This document shows, piece after piece, positions 1-12,187 of a DNA stretch of 64,000 nucleotides. This stretch comes from Thuidium tamariscinum (Eukaryota; Streptophyta; Bryopsida; Hypnales; Thuidiaceae), in NCBI GenBank assembly GCA_947034885.2, contig OX344749.2, forward strand, positions 13,655,501 to 13,719,500, read 5' to 3'. Each line of letters opens with the position of its first letter. Within the stretch, counting starts at the first letter, position 1. Made by a program: the position numbers and the translations under genes. The notes under the pieces were generated by a model. It was not told the DNA's origin. It saw only the letters and a program-made list of their open reading frames with translations, and ran no database searches.

Positions 1-868
1 ATATGACCTCCTGTCGTGCTATTTCTTCAAATGTTTTATTCTGTGTATTAGCCAACCTCGTGAGCCAAGTCTTCACACGTCTAGCAAAGAAAGTTCGTTG
101 CACCAAATTCGTTTCTGCTGCGAAGCCAGCCCAGTTGATCTTATGCCCCTTTGTTTGCATAGTCCACCCCATAGCAAACTCCTTCCCTACGTGAGTAGGG
201 CATTGGGTCTTCTGGTAGATCTGGCAGTATAAAGTTTCCACTTCTTTTCAAAGTGCAGGAGTGAGCCTCTCCGCAAGGAGGAATCCATTCTGCCCCTTTT
301 CTTCACCGAACAAAGCCTCCACATCAGCCAACGCCACATCCTTCTCCATACGCAATCTATGAGGGTTGAGCCCATCTCTCGGCAGTTGGCAAGAAGTGTG
401 GAAGATGTCCTCAGACATTGCAGTGGGAGGACGCTTCGATGGTTGGCCGAGCAAATTCAATTAACGACGACATTCGTGTTCCTCAAAAATGACTGGGGTG
501 TCAGCAACTTTCTTGCGTTTTGCTGGGTGGCTCACCAACTCCTGCTTTGACATCTCATGTTCAGAAATGTCTTGTCCACTGCCTTGCGATTGGGACTCTG
601 AGACCACCGGCTTTGGCTTTTGCTTGATAGAGGTTCCTTTCTTACTGCCCTTATTCTTGGCCTTACTAACACCTTCCCCTGAAGCACTTGGCGCTGCCAA
701 TGAAGCCTTCTCCATTGTGGGTGGCCGCGGTGGACCTTTCTTCTTGCCTTTCTTCTCATACGTGATTGTAGCCATGTCATCTACAGCACTGCTGTCTTCA
801 GCATGCGCATGCTGAGCCCCAGATTGCCTACCACGTGGTTCAACAATTGTAGTCTTCATCTTTGCCAT
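1..868 (-). pseudogene. Unrecognised coding remnant with two in-frame stops
   Basis: One minus-strand frame stays coding-like from an ATG at 868-866 to the window edge, broken only by a TAA at 461-463 and a TGA between 'LTPAL' and 'KEVETLY' near 245. The first 135 residues are low-complexity and lysine-rich (KKGKKKGPPRPP, KNKGSKKG), as in disordered nuclear or DNA-binding tails. The later part is globular-looking, with Trp- and Lys-rich stretches such as GWTMQTKGHKINWAGF and FFARRVKTWLTRL. A GCAG/G splice acceptor lies just upstream of the ATG, so this may be an internal exon. I recognise no family. A decayed transposon protein is the simplest reading. GC content is higher than in the flanking desert. 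The 3' end lies outside the window. Confidence 0.45.
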
Positions 869-898
869 AGGAACGCCCTGCACTACATATGCACACAA

Positions 899-1697
899 TG
901 AATATGAACAAGAGAATAAAAAGAGCCACTTATTGAACCATCTGAGAAGCCTGAAATCCCTATTTAAGGAATAAGGAAGCTATGGCGGGCTATACATAAT
1001 TGGAAAACAACCCTACTCCATACACACAAATGTATACAGCCATTTAGGAATGTATGAAGCAGAATAGAAAAAAATTTAAGGGGAAAGAAAAGTTCATGTA
1101 CTAAGATCCACAAAAACGCACCTTAATCAATGAGAGAAATTGTCTTCAAGTGTAGTCCTATGGGAGGAGATGCAGTACTATTGAGTATTGATGGAGTACT
1201 ATGTCACAGACTGTATTATTATAGTAGTACAGAAGTTGCCAAAGTACTGGTAGATTGCCAACGTAATGGTCGAAGTATACTGCATACCACAAACCATAGA
1301 AAAAGAGGAGTAAGAGTTCCGTGAAGTACACATATATAGACTTATACCTTAGATACTTCTCACAGAAATAAAAGTACATAGCGGACTATTATTTTATGTG
1401 AACGTGGACTCTAAGTCAACCTCATTCAGTAAGTCAAAAAACAAATTGTGAGGCCATTGTTGAACACCAAACATTGCATAGACTTTACCAAGGCAGTATT
1501 ATAAGCATATCATATTTGTGATAAGAGGACTGCGGCAGTAATCAGTTAATGGTCCAATCCAAATAGTATAGAATGAATAGTCTGTAGTAATAGTCATTTA
1601 CTAAGCAATAGAAATCAGTGTACAGAAATAGAAGTAAGTATAGTGAGAAACAGAGCAGTCATACAAAAGTATGCAAAATTCACTAAATTTAGCCTAT
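899..1697. other. Intergenic, no gene seen
   Basis: AT-rich sequence between two minus-strand coding remnants. Short open frames occur but have no coding character. It could be intron if the two remnants belong to one decayed gene; nothing in the sequence proves that. Confidence 0.4.
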
Positions 1698-2108
1698 TCA
1701 TTTTTTCAAATGGATGCCTACATCCTTGAAAAGCTCTGTCAAACTATATTTTCTTTTGGCTCCTGAAATACAGCCTTCTATTGAGGATGCAAGGGGTACT
1801 TCTTTGGGCAAATGAAAACATTCTAGCTCTATTTTGTGTGGATTATCATGAAGAATTCTAGAGCACTCAGCATTGCTCTTCTGTACTAGGTCCTCCAAGG
1901 TAGTCTTCTTTGTCTCAAAAAAAGGAGCCCTTGGCTGTAGGTCCACAGAACTCACAAATTCTTTGGCAATGCCAAGAGGAAGGTCCTGATATTCTCTCAA
2001 ATTGTGCAACTGGCGCTTGTCATTGGGTTCATCCTCGTCGTCACTCCATACGACTCTCCTTTTTCGTCTATGAAGAGGAGTTGCTCGCAATCTCTTGTGT
2101 TTTTCCAT
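1698..2108 (-). CDS. Hypothetical protein, 136 aa, basic N-terminus
   Basis: A minus-strand frame with a true ATG at 2108-2106 encodes 136 residues. The N-terminus is strongly basic (KRLRATPLHRRKRR), followed by an acidic patch (WSDDEDEP). That resembles a nuclear-localised or nucleic-acid-binding tail. The remainder (KTTLEDLVQKSNAECSRIL, and SLTELFKDVGIHLKK at the C-terminus) suggests short helices. I recognise no family. It lies downstream, in minus-strand order, of a GC-richer 5'-leader-like region and may be the first exon of a transposon gene whose next part is the broken frame at 1-868. A real but decayed gene is as likely as an intact small one. Confidence 0.35.
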   Translation of the reverse strand: MEKHKRLRATPLHRRKRRVVWSDDEDEPNDKRQLHNLREYQDLPLGIAKEFVSSVDLQPRAPFFETKKTTLEDLVQKSNAECSRILHDNPHKIELECFHLPKEVPLASSIEGCISGAKRKYSLTELFKDVGIHLKK

Positions 2109-3153
2109 ATGGCCACTACTTCATTTCAATTAGCGGGTGATTGATTACAATTTCGGAATTAGAAGACAATGTCGAAAGAGTCACGCATCTACATGCAAAG
2201 TAACAAGCTTCTGCTTCCCCCTACAGCAGTCAGTTCCTCTGCCAAAGAAGACCAAAGTAAAGGAAGTTGGAGGCTATACGGGAAAATGAAGGCAAACTCT
2301 ATCGCTCGCGATTACAGGAGGCATTGTTCTATTTTAAAGCGCATTGCACTACCCTAAACCCTTGAAGCCGTTCCTACACTCTAACAACGAAGGTATGCTA
2401 AGAATACAACGAAGCATCACCCTAAATTATGTGAAGAAAAAAAAATGCAAATTAAAATTGAAGTGCAGAAAATGACAACGAACCTTTAGAGACGGTGAAA
2501 CTTCTGCTTACACAGCTGGCGCACAATTGTAGAACTCTCTTTGCATTCCTACGCCCACGGCACGTTGATGTCCTCTATTGCGAAGCGGAACCTGCATCCA
2601 CAAAAAACCGCACATTAAATTGTGTTTTCGTCGCCTTTCCCTCACTCCTCACCAATTCAAACTGAACAGGGAGTTAGAACCCTACCGGCAATGAAGAAAG
2701 AAATCGCTACTCATTTCTCTGCCTAAGTCGCACACAAAATTCCAAACTGCATTGTAATTCGATCATATACCACTTAGAAGAAGTCGACAATGCAAGAAAT
2801 TTTTGACTTTTACCGCGCAAGTTCCAAGTCAACCCAAAATCACAATCTTTGCTTTCCCGAAGTACGCTCCTCTGCCAACATCTCGTCGTGATTTGTGCAG
2901 AGAACCCTAATGCGCACCGGTGCACAAATTCAAACGGCCAAATGCAATAAGGGACATGACGGCCAGGTAGAGTCTTTCACAATCAAAGCATGACTAAGCC
3001 ACTGCAGTCATCCATGAATGTCAGTCGCTTCAATGCGACCACGTGTCATTTCAGCCGTAGATTTCAATTCCAATCGACGGCCCATGATTCATCCTCAGAA
3101 CATCTCATAGTACTCACAGTACGAGTAGTACGAGTAGTACTAACCCTGCGAAA
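2109..3153. other. Moderately GC-rich non-coding region
   Basis: Composition is less AT-biased than the surroundings up to about 3.1 kb, as expected of a promoter or leader for the minus-strand frame at 1698-2108. Near 3.12 kb there are several copies of a GTACGAGTA-like tandem motif. No coding frame is convincing. Confidence 0.35.
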
Positions 3154-3197
3154 ATAAAAAACGCAACAAATAGTACAAGTGTTTCTTGCAATGACCC
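3154..3197. repeat. Solo right end of the GGGTGATTGCAAGAAAC MITE family
   Basis: This segment ends in GTGTTTCTTGCAATGACCC and carries the subterminal stretch AACGCAACAAATAGTAC. The same stretch lies just inside the right end of the complete copy at 22736-23467. No matching left end is visible upstream, so it is a truncated copy. Confidence 0.6.
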
Positions 3198-3288
3198 TAT
3201 ACCAATAAAGAGTATTATCAACTTACAATATATACACTATAAGAAACACGTGTTTTTGGTGACAGATTTTAGGTGACATCCAATGTGA

Positions 3289-3930
3289 GGGTGATTGCAA
3301 GAAAGGGCTATACTATTTAGTGTTACAATCCAAGTGACTTTCATGCCATTGGTTATAACTTTTGGGGAATTAAGCCAATGTACTTGAAATTTTTGTTGAA
3401 GATGGCCAACTTGATAGTAATAAGATTCATTATTTTTCAGAAATTTTCAAAAATCATTTTCAAATTAAATTTTAATTTAGCTAATTTGTCACACTTTGCA
3501 ATTTAGGGTTTTTTAGTACTATGGAGAAATTAAAATTAGTGACATAGACTTGAAATTTATGAGACATATTTCCACACTAAATATTTATGTTTCCACAAAA
3601 AATAATTTTAAAAAACATTATTTTATATCCTCTACATTCATGCAAATAGGGACCTCTTGCGCATGCAATTTTTAACATTGAAAATGGTTTCAAAATCATT
3701 CTTTTAGTGAAATGTAATCACCATTAGTTCTTCTCAAATTCAAAATTTTTCCTTTTTTTTAAATGTCTTTTTTCTATTTTTTATAAATTATTACAAAAAA
3801 AAATGTAAAAGTGCTCATTTTCATGATATTTTGCACTTGTCTAGTTCACCTACTTAGAAAATTTTCCTTCACTTTTCCTTCATAGGGTACCGTCTTCTTC
3901 AAGAAATATACATTGAGTATATATATATAC

Positions 3931-3963
<33 letters not shown>

Positions 3964-4054
3964 AAATTGTTTTTCTATTTTTAAAGTACTTCCAAAAGAA
4001 ATGAGTAATATTTCAAACAAGACAAAAAATAGGAGGCCTTTCTTGCAATCACCT
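3289..4054. mobile_element. MITE A, GGGTGATTGCAAGAAAC family
   Basis: The left end is GGGTGATTGCAAGAAAG and the right end, reversed, is GGTGATTGCAAGAAAGGCC. At about 766 bp, its interior (GAAATTTTCAAAAATCATTT, then TTTGTCACACTTTGCA, then TTTTTAGTACTA) is shared with the copies at 22736-23467 and 24494-25226. It contains a (TA)n tract. It has no ORF. Its target duplication is unclear (GTGA versus ATCA), so it may be old. Confidence 0.7.
3916..3962. repeat. (TA)n microsatellite
   Basis: Interrupted alternating T/A tract inside MITE A. Confidence 0.9.
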
Positions 4055-4292
4055 ATCACAACTCATGTTTTTATGTCGATGACAATGTGTGCCATAATAT
4101 CTTCATGTTATGGCAGACATCATTATTGATATAAAAACACAAGTTGTTAAATTGAATGTCACTTGAAATTTGTCACTTAATGTCCGCCATAACATCTGAA
4201 GTTATTGTTGGCGTTAATGTTGACATTCAAACATGGTTTGTTATATTGAATGTCACCTAAAATTTGTCACAAAAACTTGGGTTTTTATAGTG

Positions 4293-5019
4293 GGGTCGTT
4301 GCAAGAAACACTTACCGGTTTTGGCTCAAAATGACTCAAAATCAATGAGTCCTGTGAGTCCTATGTCCCTTTGAAATAAAAAAATTTTAAATTGAAAAAA
4401 ATATGGATAATTTGAAGAGCAATGAGAATATTATGTCTCTTGAAATTCAGACCTAAGAAATTTTTTCTCTAAATGTTATAGACAATGGAAAATACAAGGA
4501 ACATAGCTCTTTTTTCACTAATTTGGTAAAAATAGTAAAAAAATTCAAAAAATGAAAATGAAAAATTCATTTTTTCTTCAAGTAAAGGTCTTTCTTTTCC
4601 AACAAATTTCATCTTTGGAAAAAATAAATTCTATTCTCTACACTTGCGCAAAGTCAGCCACTTTGACGACATGTGGAAGTTGGACAGTTTAATATTTTCA
4701 AAAATTCTTTTTAGGGATTGTGTAACTATACTATATATCTAATCATGCCAATTTTCAGCTCAAAATTTGAATTTTGGGTCAAAAATAGGACTAAAAACCC
4801 CTAAAATGGCCAAGGTAGACAGCCAATCGGGGGCAATTTAAAAATAGTAAACTAATTTTTTTTAAATTGAAAAAATTACACAACATATAAAACTTTTGTG
4901 TACACCTTCATTCCAAATTTAAAGTTGATGGGGCAAACTATGCAAAAATTATGAGCAAAAGACTACCTGTTGGAGGTCAAGGGGACAAAAAATAGGACAA
5001 GTGTTTCTTGCAATCACCG
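4293..5019. mobile_element. MITE B, GGGTGATTGCAAGAAAC family, AGTG target duplication
   Basis: The left end GGGTCGTTGCAAGAAACAC is matched at the right by GTGTTTCTTGCAATCACC plus one changed base. The flanks are AGTG at 4289-4292 and AGTG at 5020-5023, a perfect 4-bp duplication. The left AGTG is also the last four bases of the CACTA-type element before it, so MITE B inserted into that element's terminus. Length is 727 bp and it is non-coding. Confidence 0.75.
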
Positions 5020-5092
5020 AGTGACCCAAAAAATGTTGCGTGATTCATTGGGAGTTTCAACACTCTATTTTGGAGATATTTGGAGCTTAATA

Positions 5093-5821
5093 GGGTGATT
5101 GCAAGAAACACCGGTTCTATTTCCTGTCACAATTGGAGTGACGTTGTTCTTTTCTACTACAACTTTTGAATTAAAATATTTGAGAATATGAAATAATTAT
5201 TGGACCTCTCTAACTTGATGATTTTTACATCCTTTATTTTTCAAAAAGAAAAAGAAAAACATTTTATATTTAAAATTATTCTTTGTTGATTTGTCACAAA
5301 TTGAGGTTTAGAGGTTTTTACTACTTTAGAAGTACCCAAATTTAATGATCTAAAGTTGAAATTTTCATGGTGCATTTTCATATTATGAAATTTTCATATC
5401 GAAAGAAATCTAAAAATACATTATATTATGTCCTCTACATGCGTGCAAACAACACTCCCATTGCACGCAATTTCTAACTATTGATAATAGAGCTGGGATT
5501 ATTTTTTTGGTGAAATGTCATCACCATCAACTCTTCCCAAATGGACATTTTTAGATTCAATAAAAATAACTTTTCCTAGTTTTTACAAATTAAAATATAA
5601 ATACGCCCATTTTCATGAGATTTTCCACTTTTCTAGTTCACTTACTTGGAGAATTTTCCTAAGTTTTTCCTTCATAGGATACTTTCTTCTTTAAGGTTTA
5701 TACATTGGACATATTTTTTATTTTCTTAAAATTGGTTTTCTAATTAAATAGTACTCCCACAAAAAAAAGCGTCCATTTCCAAAACGCTACGGAAAATGGA
5801 CAGTGTTTCTTGCAACGACCC
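5093..5821. mobile_element. MITE C, GGGTGATTGCAAGAAAC family, AATA target duplication
   Basis: The left end is GGGTGATTGCAAGAAACACC and the right end is GTGTTTCTTGCAACGACCC. The flanks are AATA at 5089-5092 and AATA at 5822-5825, a perfect 4-bp duplication. Length is 729 bp and it is non-coding. The interior follows the same order as MITE A, including the GTCACAA and TTTTTACTACT boxes. Confidence 0.8.
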
Positions 5822-5825
5822 AATA

Positions 5826-8800
5826 TCCTGTCATCACTTTAGAAATAAGCCTATCATCAAATTTCTCCATACATAACATCTTATTCATAAGGATCTTGTA
5901 ATTTCAAATTGTACTGCCATATATCCTTTCAAACAATTATCAAAAAAATGTCCAACTATCCTTGTGAATGAACAAACTGAAATCACAACCTCATTCAAAT
6001 TGAAGAAAAAATACTAATAAAAAAGAATAACATTGCCTTTGAGGATGAAAAGGAAGTGATTTTTAGCATGTATATTCACACATACAAGACAAGAAACATA
6101 TAATCAAAACAATATCAACACATGTAATCAAAATAGTTCATCATCCATATTACTTGCTTCTTTTACTTCGGTTGTTTTATTGGCAAGGGAATTAGGAATT
6201 TCTAATAGGCAATAAAATTCTTCCTTCATGACTCTTGTTATACGACCTCTAGCATCTTGAAATTTTCATGACACTCTACTTTGGAGGCTAGACTTCAAGC
6301 TTGACTACGTTCCCCATACCTGATCAAATTGCTTGCAAATGATAGTCATCAAGAATACCAAAGTCTTATAATATGGACCTCTTAATGTTTACCTACCCTA
6401 GATGAATAAAACTTGTCGATGGGTCTTTCCCAAGAAGAAAGGAACAAATGACTGTAGTCAACCTCCACTATAAAATACAAAATTTAAGTGTCAAATTCAC
6501 CAATTCAAAATAGCTAATATAAAAATTGAGTGCATCAAGGAGGTGAAAAGTTAAATAAAAAGGCATTAGCCATGTAAACCAAGAGCCAAACCTTGACCCC
6601 CCCCCCATTGAGTGCAATAAGCAGGTGAAACGTTTTTTCTGATTGCTAACATATCAATAAGCTTTGAAATCTAGTTAGATTGATCCTTTGTATCCTTCAA
6701 TTTGTAAAAAAATATTTACTTTGAAGTATGGAATCCATTAGTCAAATCTGCACAACAAAACATTAAAGTTAGAGGAAAACGAATAGTCAATGCAAGGATT
6801 GCAAGCACCTATATCTTAACCTCTACAAGCTTAAATTCAATTTCAGCATATTATCCTAGGGCAACAAGGTATTGCTAACTCTATATCCAGAGACAAAGTA
6901 AGTCAAATAGAAGAGATATCTAGAATTATGAAGAAAAACTTGGAGGCCTAAATGAAAAGTCAATAAGGGTACTTCCGTGAGGCATATAACTAAGCCACAT
7001 GGATCTATTTAATTGAGAGTACTACCTTTGTATTACCTCCAGAGCAATATCAATACTAAAAAGCTTGAGGTGAAGAGATTGATTTCAATTTGAATAATGT
7101 CAAAAATTCCATTCCAAAAGGATGCAAAAAAGCTCCCAATCTGAGCAAAAAATACTATTCTAACTAAACACATGAACACGGAAAACTCTCTTCCTCTGTT
7201 ATTGCACCAATATTCTTTCCCTACTACCGCAACAGAAAATCACAAAATTGCCTAAGCTTAAGTCGATTGCAACTTAAAGCAGTAACAACTTGCAATGCTA
7301 ATGCTATGAGAATACACTACCTAGTACCCAGTGCTTTGGGAGCAGGTGCATTTGGCATTGTGTTCAAAGCAACCTAATCTATGGTCATGGCAACAACATT
7401 AATATTAACTCTAGTTTCTCCAACTACGGGATCGATAGAATTACTAGGCTCAGGCATTTGAAACCTAATTGACCTCCCAACATGATAGATGTAAGGTCGT
7501 AAATACATGATTGCATAGCGTTGTCGAGTAGAAAGGAGTGCACTTAGGGAATATGCGGGGTGTTTGGTTGCAAGTTGTTGAGTGAGTGATAGGTAATGTC
7601 AAAAACTCGAATTTTCACTTGATCTTCACTTCAATCTTCCTATTGGTCTATCCTATGATGGCTTTATAGGAATAAAGTGAAGGGGTGTAATAAGAAACAA
7701 GTCCTCGGACAAATAAAACAGGACAGCCAAACTGCAAGCTAACCATCCGAAAGATTGGCTCTTAAACTTCAAACCTACGGTGATAAAGAAGCGCCTTTCA
7801 TCTGTAGGAACAACATAGAAGATCAACCATGTGCATGATCAATCCCACTTCATCGCCACAAACAAGAAATGGGGCTAATAACTGTCATAAGAATGACTCC
7901 ATAGCCCGCAATCAAATTTACAATGCAAAATTAAAATAACAACTAGCTTCCAAAATCAACTGAGAAAAACAAGAAAATCACAATGAGCTTCTCAAACCAG
8001 CTAGAATAAACAAGCTAGAAGCCACACATGAATCTTTAATTTTCTCCCCTTTTGAATCCCAAATCTTCAACCTTGAGTCTTAAAAACTTTTTTCACTCAC
8101 AAACTTGAAGAAATCTCAACAAGAACTAGGTAAAAATAAGGCCTACAAAAGTTGCGACCTTCAATCTAGTGCCGTAGGTGCTTTAGGAAATCAAATGCTA
8201 AATAATTTAGTAATTTACAAAGCTAAAAGCACAAAATAATCACTCACAAAATTTGAGTCTATTCCAAGATATTGTTCAAAAATTATATGAGAGCAAAATA
8301 GAAATCGTCTTCTTCCTTACTAAACAACCACTGCCTCTTTAAATCTCAATAACTTTTGATTAAAAGCTCCAATTACTAAGTATGAGAGCAATTTAAAAAA
8401 CTCTCACTAATTTCTGTAACTTGTGAAAATATCACAATGATATAAGATACTGTTCAAAATTTGTGAGAAGTAGAATCTCGGCCTTCTCAAATAAAAAGGT
8501 ATGAAAATCCTTAACCTTTGATACTACATAACTTTTGCATTACAACTCCAATTTATATAAATAAACTCAATTCAAAAAAATAAAACAATAATCTAGCATC
8601 TCTCAAAATTTCAATTCCATCAAAGAAACTGATCAAAAGTTGTAAACGTTGAAGATACGGTCTCCCTCCTTCAAATCCAATCTTCACTCCAAACTTTAGC
8701 ATCCCATAACTTTTTGATACAAACTCTACACGACAAGTATCATTTTTTTCATAAAAAGATAAATACAAGGAAAATACACACTTCAAATCTCAAGTCAAAC

Positions 8801-9300
8801 AAGCAAGTACTCCAAAAGTTATAGCTTGTTGAAGTCTTTGACTTCTTAATGAAAATTATTGGGTCTTCACAATTTCAAACTCTCATAACTTTTGACTTTT
8901 AACTCCAAATTCAACCTATAAACACTCTTTAGAAAGCTTTAAATACAAGAAATGTCATGCCAAATTTTCATTACTCAATTCTTCATGATTTATGAGCTAC
9001 ATCACCCGAAATCCAACCAAAACCTCTCCAAAACATACATACACCCTTCTTTCTCTTTACACACGAACTAAGCATCTTTTCCCTATTTTTCTCCATATCA
9101 TAAGTGAGGGAGTGGGGCACATCAACCTATACCCCTATCAAGACTCTACCTAAGATTCCAATCACTTCCCCATTCATACTCTCTCTTATCACCAAACCTC
9201 AAGTTAATTTTCTATTACCAAATTTTCATCCTACATTTATAATCACACACTGTGATTTAAATAAAATATTCAAAATATAAAATTAAAAAGTAACATTCAA
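5826..9300. other. AT-rich gene-poor stretch
   Basis: No supported gene. A C-homopolymer occurs near 6600. From 7.9 to 9.0 kb the same sentence-like pattern repeats loosely (an AACTTTTGAT-type motif followed by a line such as CTCCAATTTA), suggesting an ancient tandem or TE-derived array. A short minus-strand coding-like segment around 6.18-6.35 kb is too short and too broken to call. Confidence 0.4.
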
Positions 9301-9444
9301 TAAATGTTCACTAGAGGTAAAAAAACTAGTGTTCCAATTGAAGCTTCACTCCATCTGCAGAAATTTGAAGATGTGTTTGATTATCGTGACGACATAATCG
9401 GCATGATCCGCCTTTGTCAAAGGATTCATCGATCCTTCTAATCA

Positions 9445-9834
9445 TCATTCGTGACCGCGACTCCCTTCGATAAACCTCACCATACCAAAATATTGTTTCT
9501 CGTTTAAGCCTTCAAAACATTCTTCAAATGTCACTTCACGGCTTTCGGGCTCAACACACCCAACTTGTAATAAGATTACCAAAACTCGAGTATCACGTTG
9601 AAGGTTCTTGTGCCACCGTTGCTCCACACGAGGTTGTTTTGGCGATCGAAAAGGCCTAGTTTTATTTTGTAGATGTCTACGCAACAATACAATATCTCGC
9701 AATAGAAGAGGTTGATTCGGCAGTTGTGACAATGAAAGTTCGAATTCAGCCTCTAGTTGAGGCTCTTCATCTTGAGACTCAGAAAAAATCCTCGAATTTG
9801 ATATTTTAATTCTAATGTGGAAAACAAAACTCAC
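9445..9834 (-). CDS. Doubtful ORF, 129 codons, no family
   Basis: An open minus-strand frame of about 390 bases without a true ATG at its 5' end. It contains an acidic segment (SESQDEEPQLEAEFELSL) followed by a leucine- and arginine-rich helix-like segment (LLRDIVLLRRHL). Composition is more coding-like than in the flanks. It could be an exon of a decayed transposon gene. I do not recognise it. Confidence 0.2.
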   Translation of the reverse strand: MSFVFHIRIKISNSRIFSESQDEEPQLEAEFELSLSQLPNQPLLLRDIVLLRRHLQNKTRPFRSPKQPRVEQRWHKNLQRDTRVLVILLQVGCVEPESREVTFEECFEGLNEKQYFGMVRFIEGSRGHE

Positions 9835-10759
9835 TATCGAAATCCAATGAAACTTTAAGGCAAAATTGTGTTCTTATATGAATGTTGTACATCTCAATAA
9901 AACAACATCACCTTGAAGTTATTCAAAGAATCAATGTCATCTTGAAGTTATTCAAAGAATTAATGTCACCTTGAAGCTACCCAATAAAACATATTATGAT
10001 ATATTTGTATATTATGTAGGAATTTACAACATGATAGCGTATTGAAATGAAGAGCATCTTGTAGGTAATCTTGATCTAAAGTCCATCGAAAATAATTGTG
10101 AAATGGAGCACAAAAATGAGTGATTCAAAAGTACAAAAGAAAACAAAGTGATGAGCATACAAGATCGAAAAAACAAGAAGGTGAGCAAAGTAATGGAGCT
10201 TATAAAATTCAAACATTTGTGTTTGCACTCCATTGCTTAGCTTGTGGCTATCATGAGACTTGGTGCCACAAATGAGAAGAGAATAAGACTTATTTTCAAA
10301 AACTACTAATAAGTGCACTAAACTTTCTGAGAACACTGGGGCCGTGACAATATTTTACTTGCTAGCCAGCCACTTTTGAAGCTATACAGTGTTGTGGTCA
10401 CCATTTCAATTAGTTGTTACTCGAATTGAAGCTCTTCTTCGTAAGGTGCATTCAAAGTGCTAGATTTCCAGTTTGGTGTATGTTTTGAAATGTATCACAA
10501 CTAGTTCTCACCCATCTTAAGAAGTGTTTTCATAACTTCAATTGTATTCAAGATTTTCATTCCTTTCATTTTATTTTTATTAGTAATTGTACCAATTATT
10601 GATTAGATTTGAAGGCTTCAACATGATTTGAATTCTATGTCTATACATCTTTCACTAGTTTGTTTGCCTTTACAAGGGCTTCTTCTCATTTCAAACCATT
10701 ATTTTTCAAACATATATAATGTTATTTGCTCTTAATTAAAAATTTCATCTGACAATGAT
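9835..10759. other. AT-rich spacer with a short tandem repeat
   Basis: Between 9905 and 9985 a unit of about 33 bp (ATGTCACCTTGAAGTTATTC-like) occurs three times with small changes. The rest shows no gene. Confidence 0.5.
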
Positions 10760-12026
10760 TTGAGGAAGTGCAAGATTTTTGAATACATATTTAGAATAGT
10801 AAATCAGCTTTTTATTAATAGACATATGAAAACAGAAGCCTTTAGTTGTATTTCTTATGGAGCTAGTAGGTTTGGAAATGCTAGGGCTCTTGGCGCTCAA
10901 AAGAGATATTTGGGATGCGCATCCAAGAGGCAAAGAAGTCCAACTATTGGTCAAAATCTAAATCCACCAAGTCATGTCAATTTAGATCTATCTATTCCTA
11001 TATTTGAATCACATGAAGATGATTTTTTCATCTTTGAAGACAACGATTCTAAAGCTCCTTATGATTCTACATTCAATTTGGTTCATTGGATATGTATTTG
11101 GAGAAACAATAATGGTTTGTGAATAAGAAATATAAATGTTCTACTCAACCAAGTACTATTTCACCCAAGCATTAAATTGGAAGATGTTTCAATGAGATCA
11201 ACTATTGATTTGGACAACTACGAAGGAGAGACCTTAACTATAGCAAATGTTTGGAAACAAGAGCTTATTGAAGGGCACATTTTACATTACTAACATCATA
11301 TTCATGTTTTGGAGTCTCTATTCACTTCTCTTGTTGTAGCTAAAGGATTTGAAATTTATCCAAACTCTAAGAATTTGAGTGTGGATGAAAAGGTGTATTC
11401 AACTCCTAGGACAACAAACTGGTGGGAATAAATGCAATTAAGTCGTACTTTGTTTGCAATTATATGATTGGTTTTTTAGTCTTGAGCTTCAAATCAATTT
11501 TTAACGCATGTTTCATTTTCTAAATCTCTTATTGTGTCTTGTAGGAACATATTAATACTAAACTGGTACTATGATTGCACTATAGATTTTTTACAACAAT
11601 CAAACTTCATTGTCAAATGATGGAAAAGTCAATATGTGTCTTCTTGTATTTAACATTGGAAATATAGCTTGTCAAAACAAATATTTGGATGAAGGACATG
11701 TTCTTCTAGCAATTTTTTCTATACTTCCATCTACTGAATCAACCTACCCAGAGAGATTGCAACCTTTTTACAGTTGGTTGGAGCATGTCTTAAAACCATT
11801 GAAAGATGCTATCAGAACATAAGCCTAATTTTTAATCTTGAATTTCAATGTATATTTTATAGCTAAAATGTTTGTTTCCACTTGAGTTTGTTTTAGTTTT
11901 AATTTGATGGCACTTGTTATAGAGGAATCTTACAATTAGATCCTAATGGTGAAGAGCAATGGATGTATCCTAAATTATATATATGCTTTTGTGTGTAACC
12001 ATTCCAAGGGTTGTAAAGTATGAGTT

Positions 12027-12187
12027 CACTACAAGGGACCACTATCAATTCGGAGTACCTGATTCACATAATTTGTATCCAAATTGACAAAAAACGTCCA
12101 AATTGACTAAAAATTGACAAAAATGTCCAAATCAGGTACTCCAAATTGACAAAAAATGTCAATTCAAACTATGGATCCCTTGTAGTG
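12027..12187. mobile_element. CACTA-type MITE, 161 bp, GTT target duplication
   Basis: The ends are CACTACAAGGGACCA and, reversed, CACTACAAGGGATCC. The flanks are GTT at 12024-12026 and GTT at 12188-12190, the 3-bp duplication typical of CACTA elements. Inside are several copies of AAATTGACAAAAA. It is inserted within the decayed Plavaka-like transposase. Confidence 0.8.

Larger units (their letters stand above)
3235..4292. mobile_element. CACTA-type non-autonomous element, split by a nested MITE
   Basis: The left end reads CACTATAAGAAACACG and the right end, reversed, reads CACTATAAAAACCCAAG. Similarity continues inwards for about 50 bases through GTGACA and TTTTAGGTGACAT, then fades. Ends beginning CACTA are the hallmark of the CACTA superfamily. 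A complete MITE of another family (3289-4054) is inserted inside it. A second MITE sits at its right end, using its last four bases (AGTG) as target. No coding sequence is visible, so it is non-autonomous. I could not find an unambiguous 3-bp target duplication. Confidence 0.6.

Noticed and set aside
7336-7372. Plus-strand GAGAFGIVFKA, resembling a protein kinase glycine loop.
   Set aside because: Eleven residues only, followed at once by a stop, with no supporting kinase motifs on either side.
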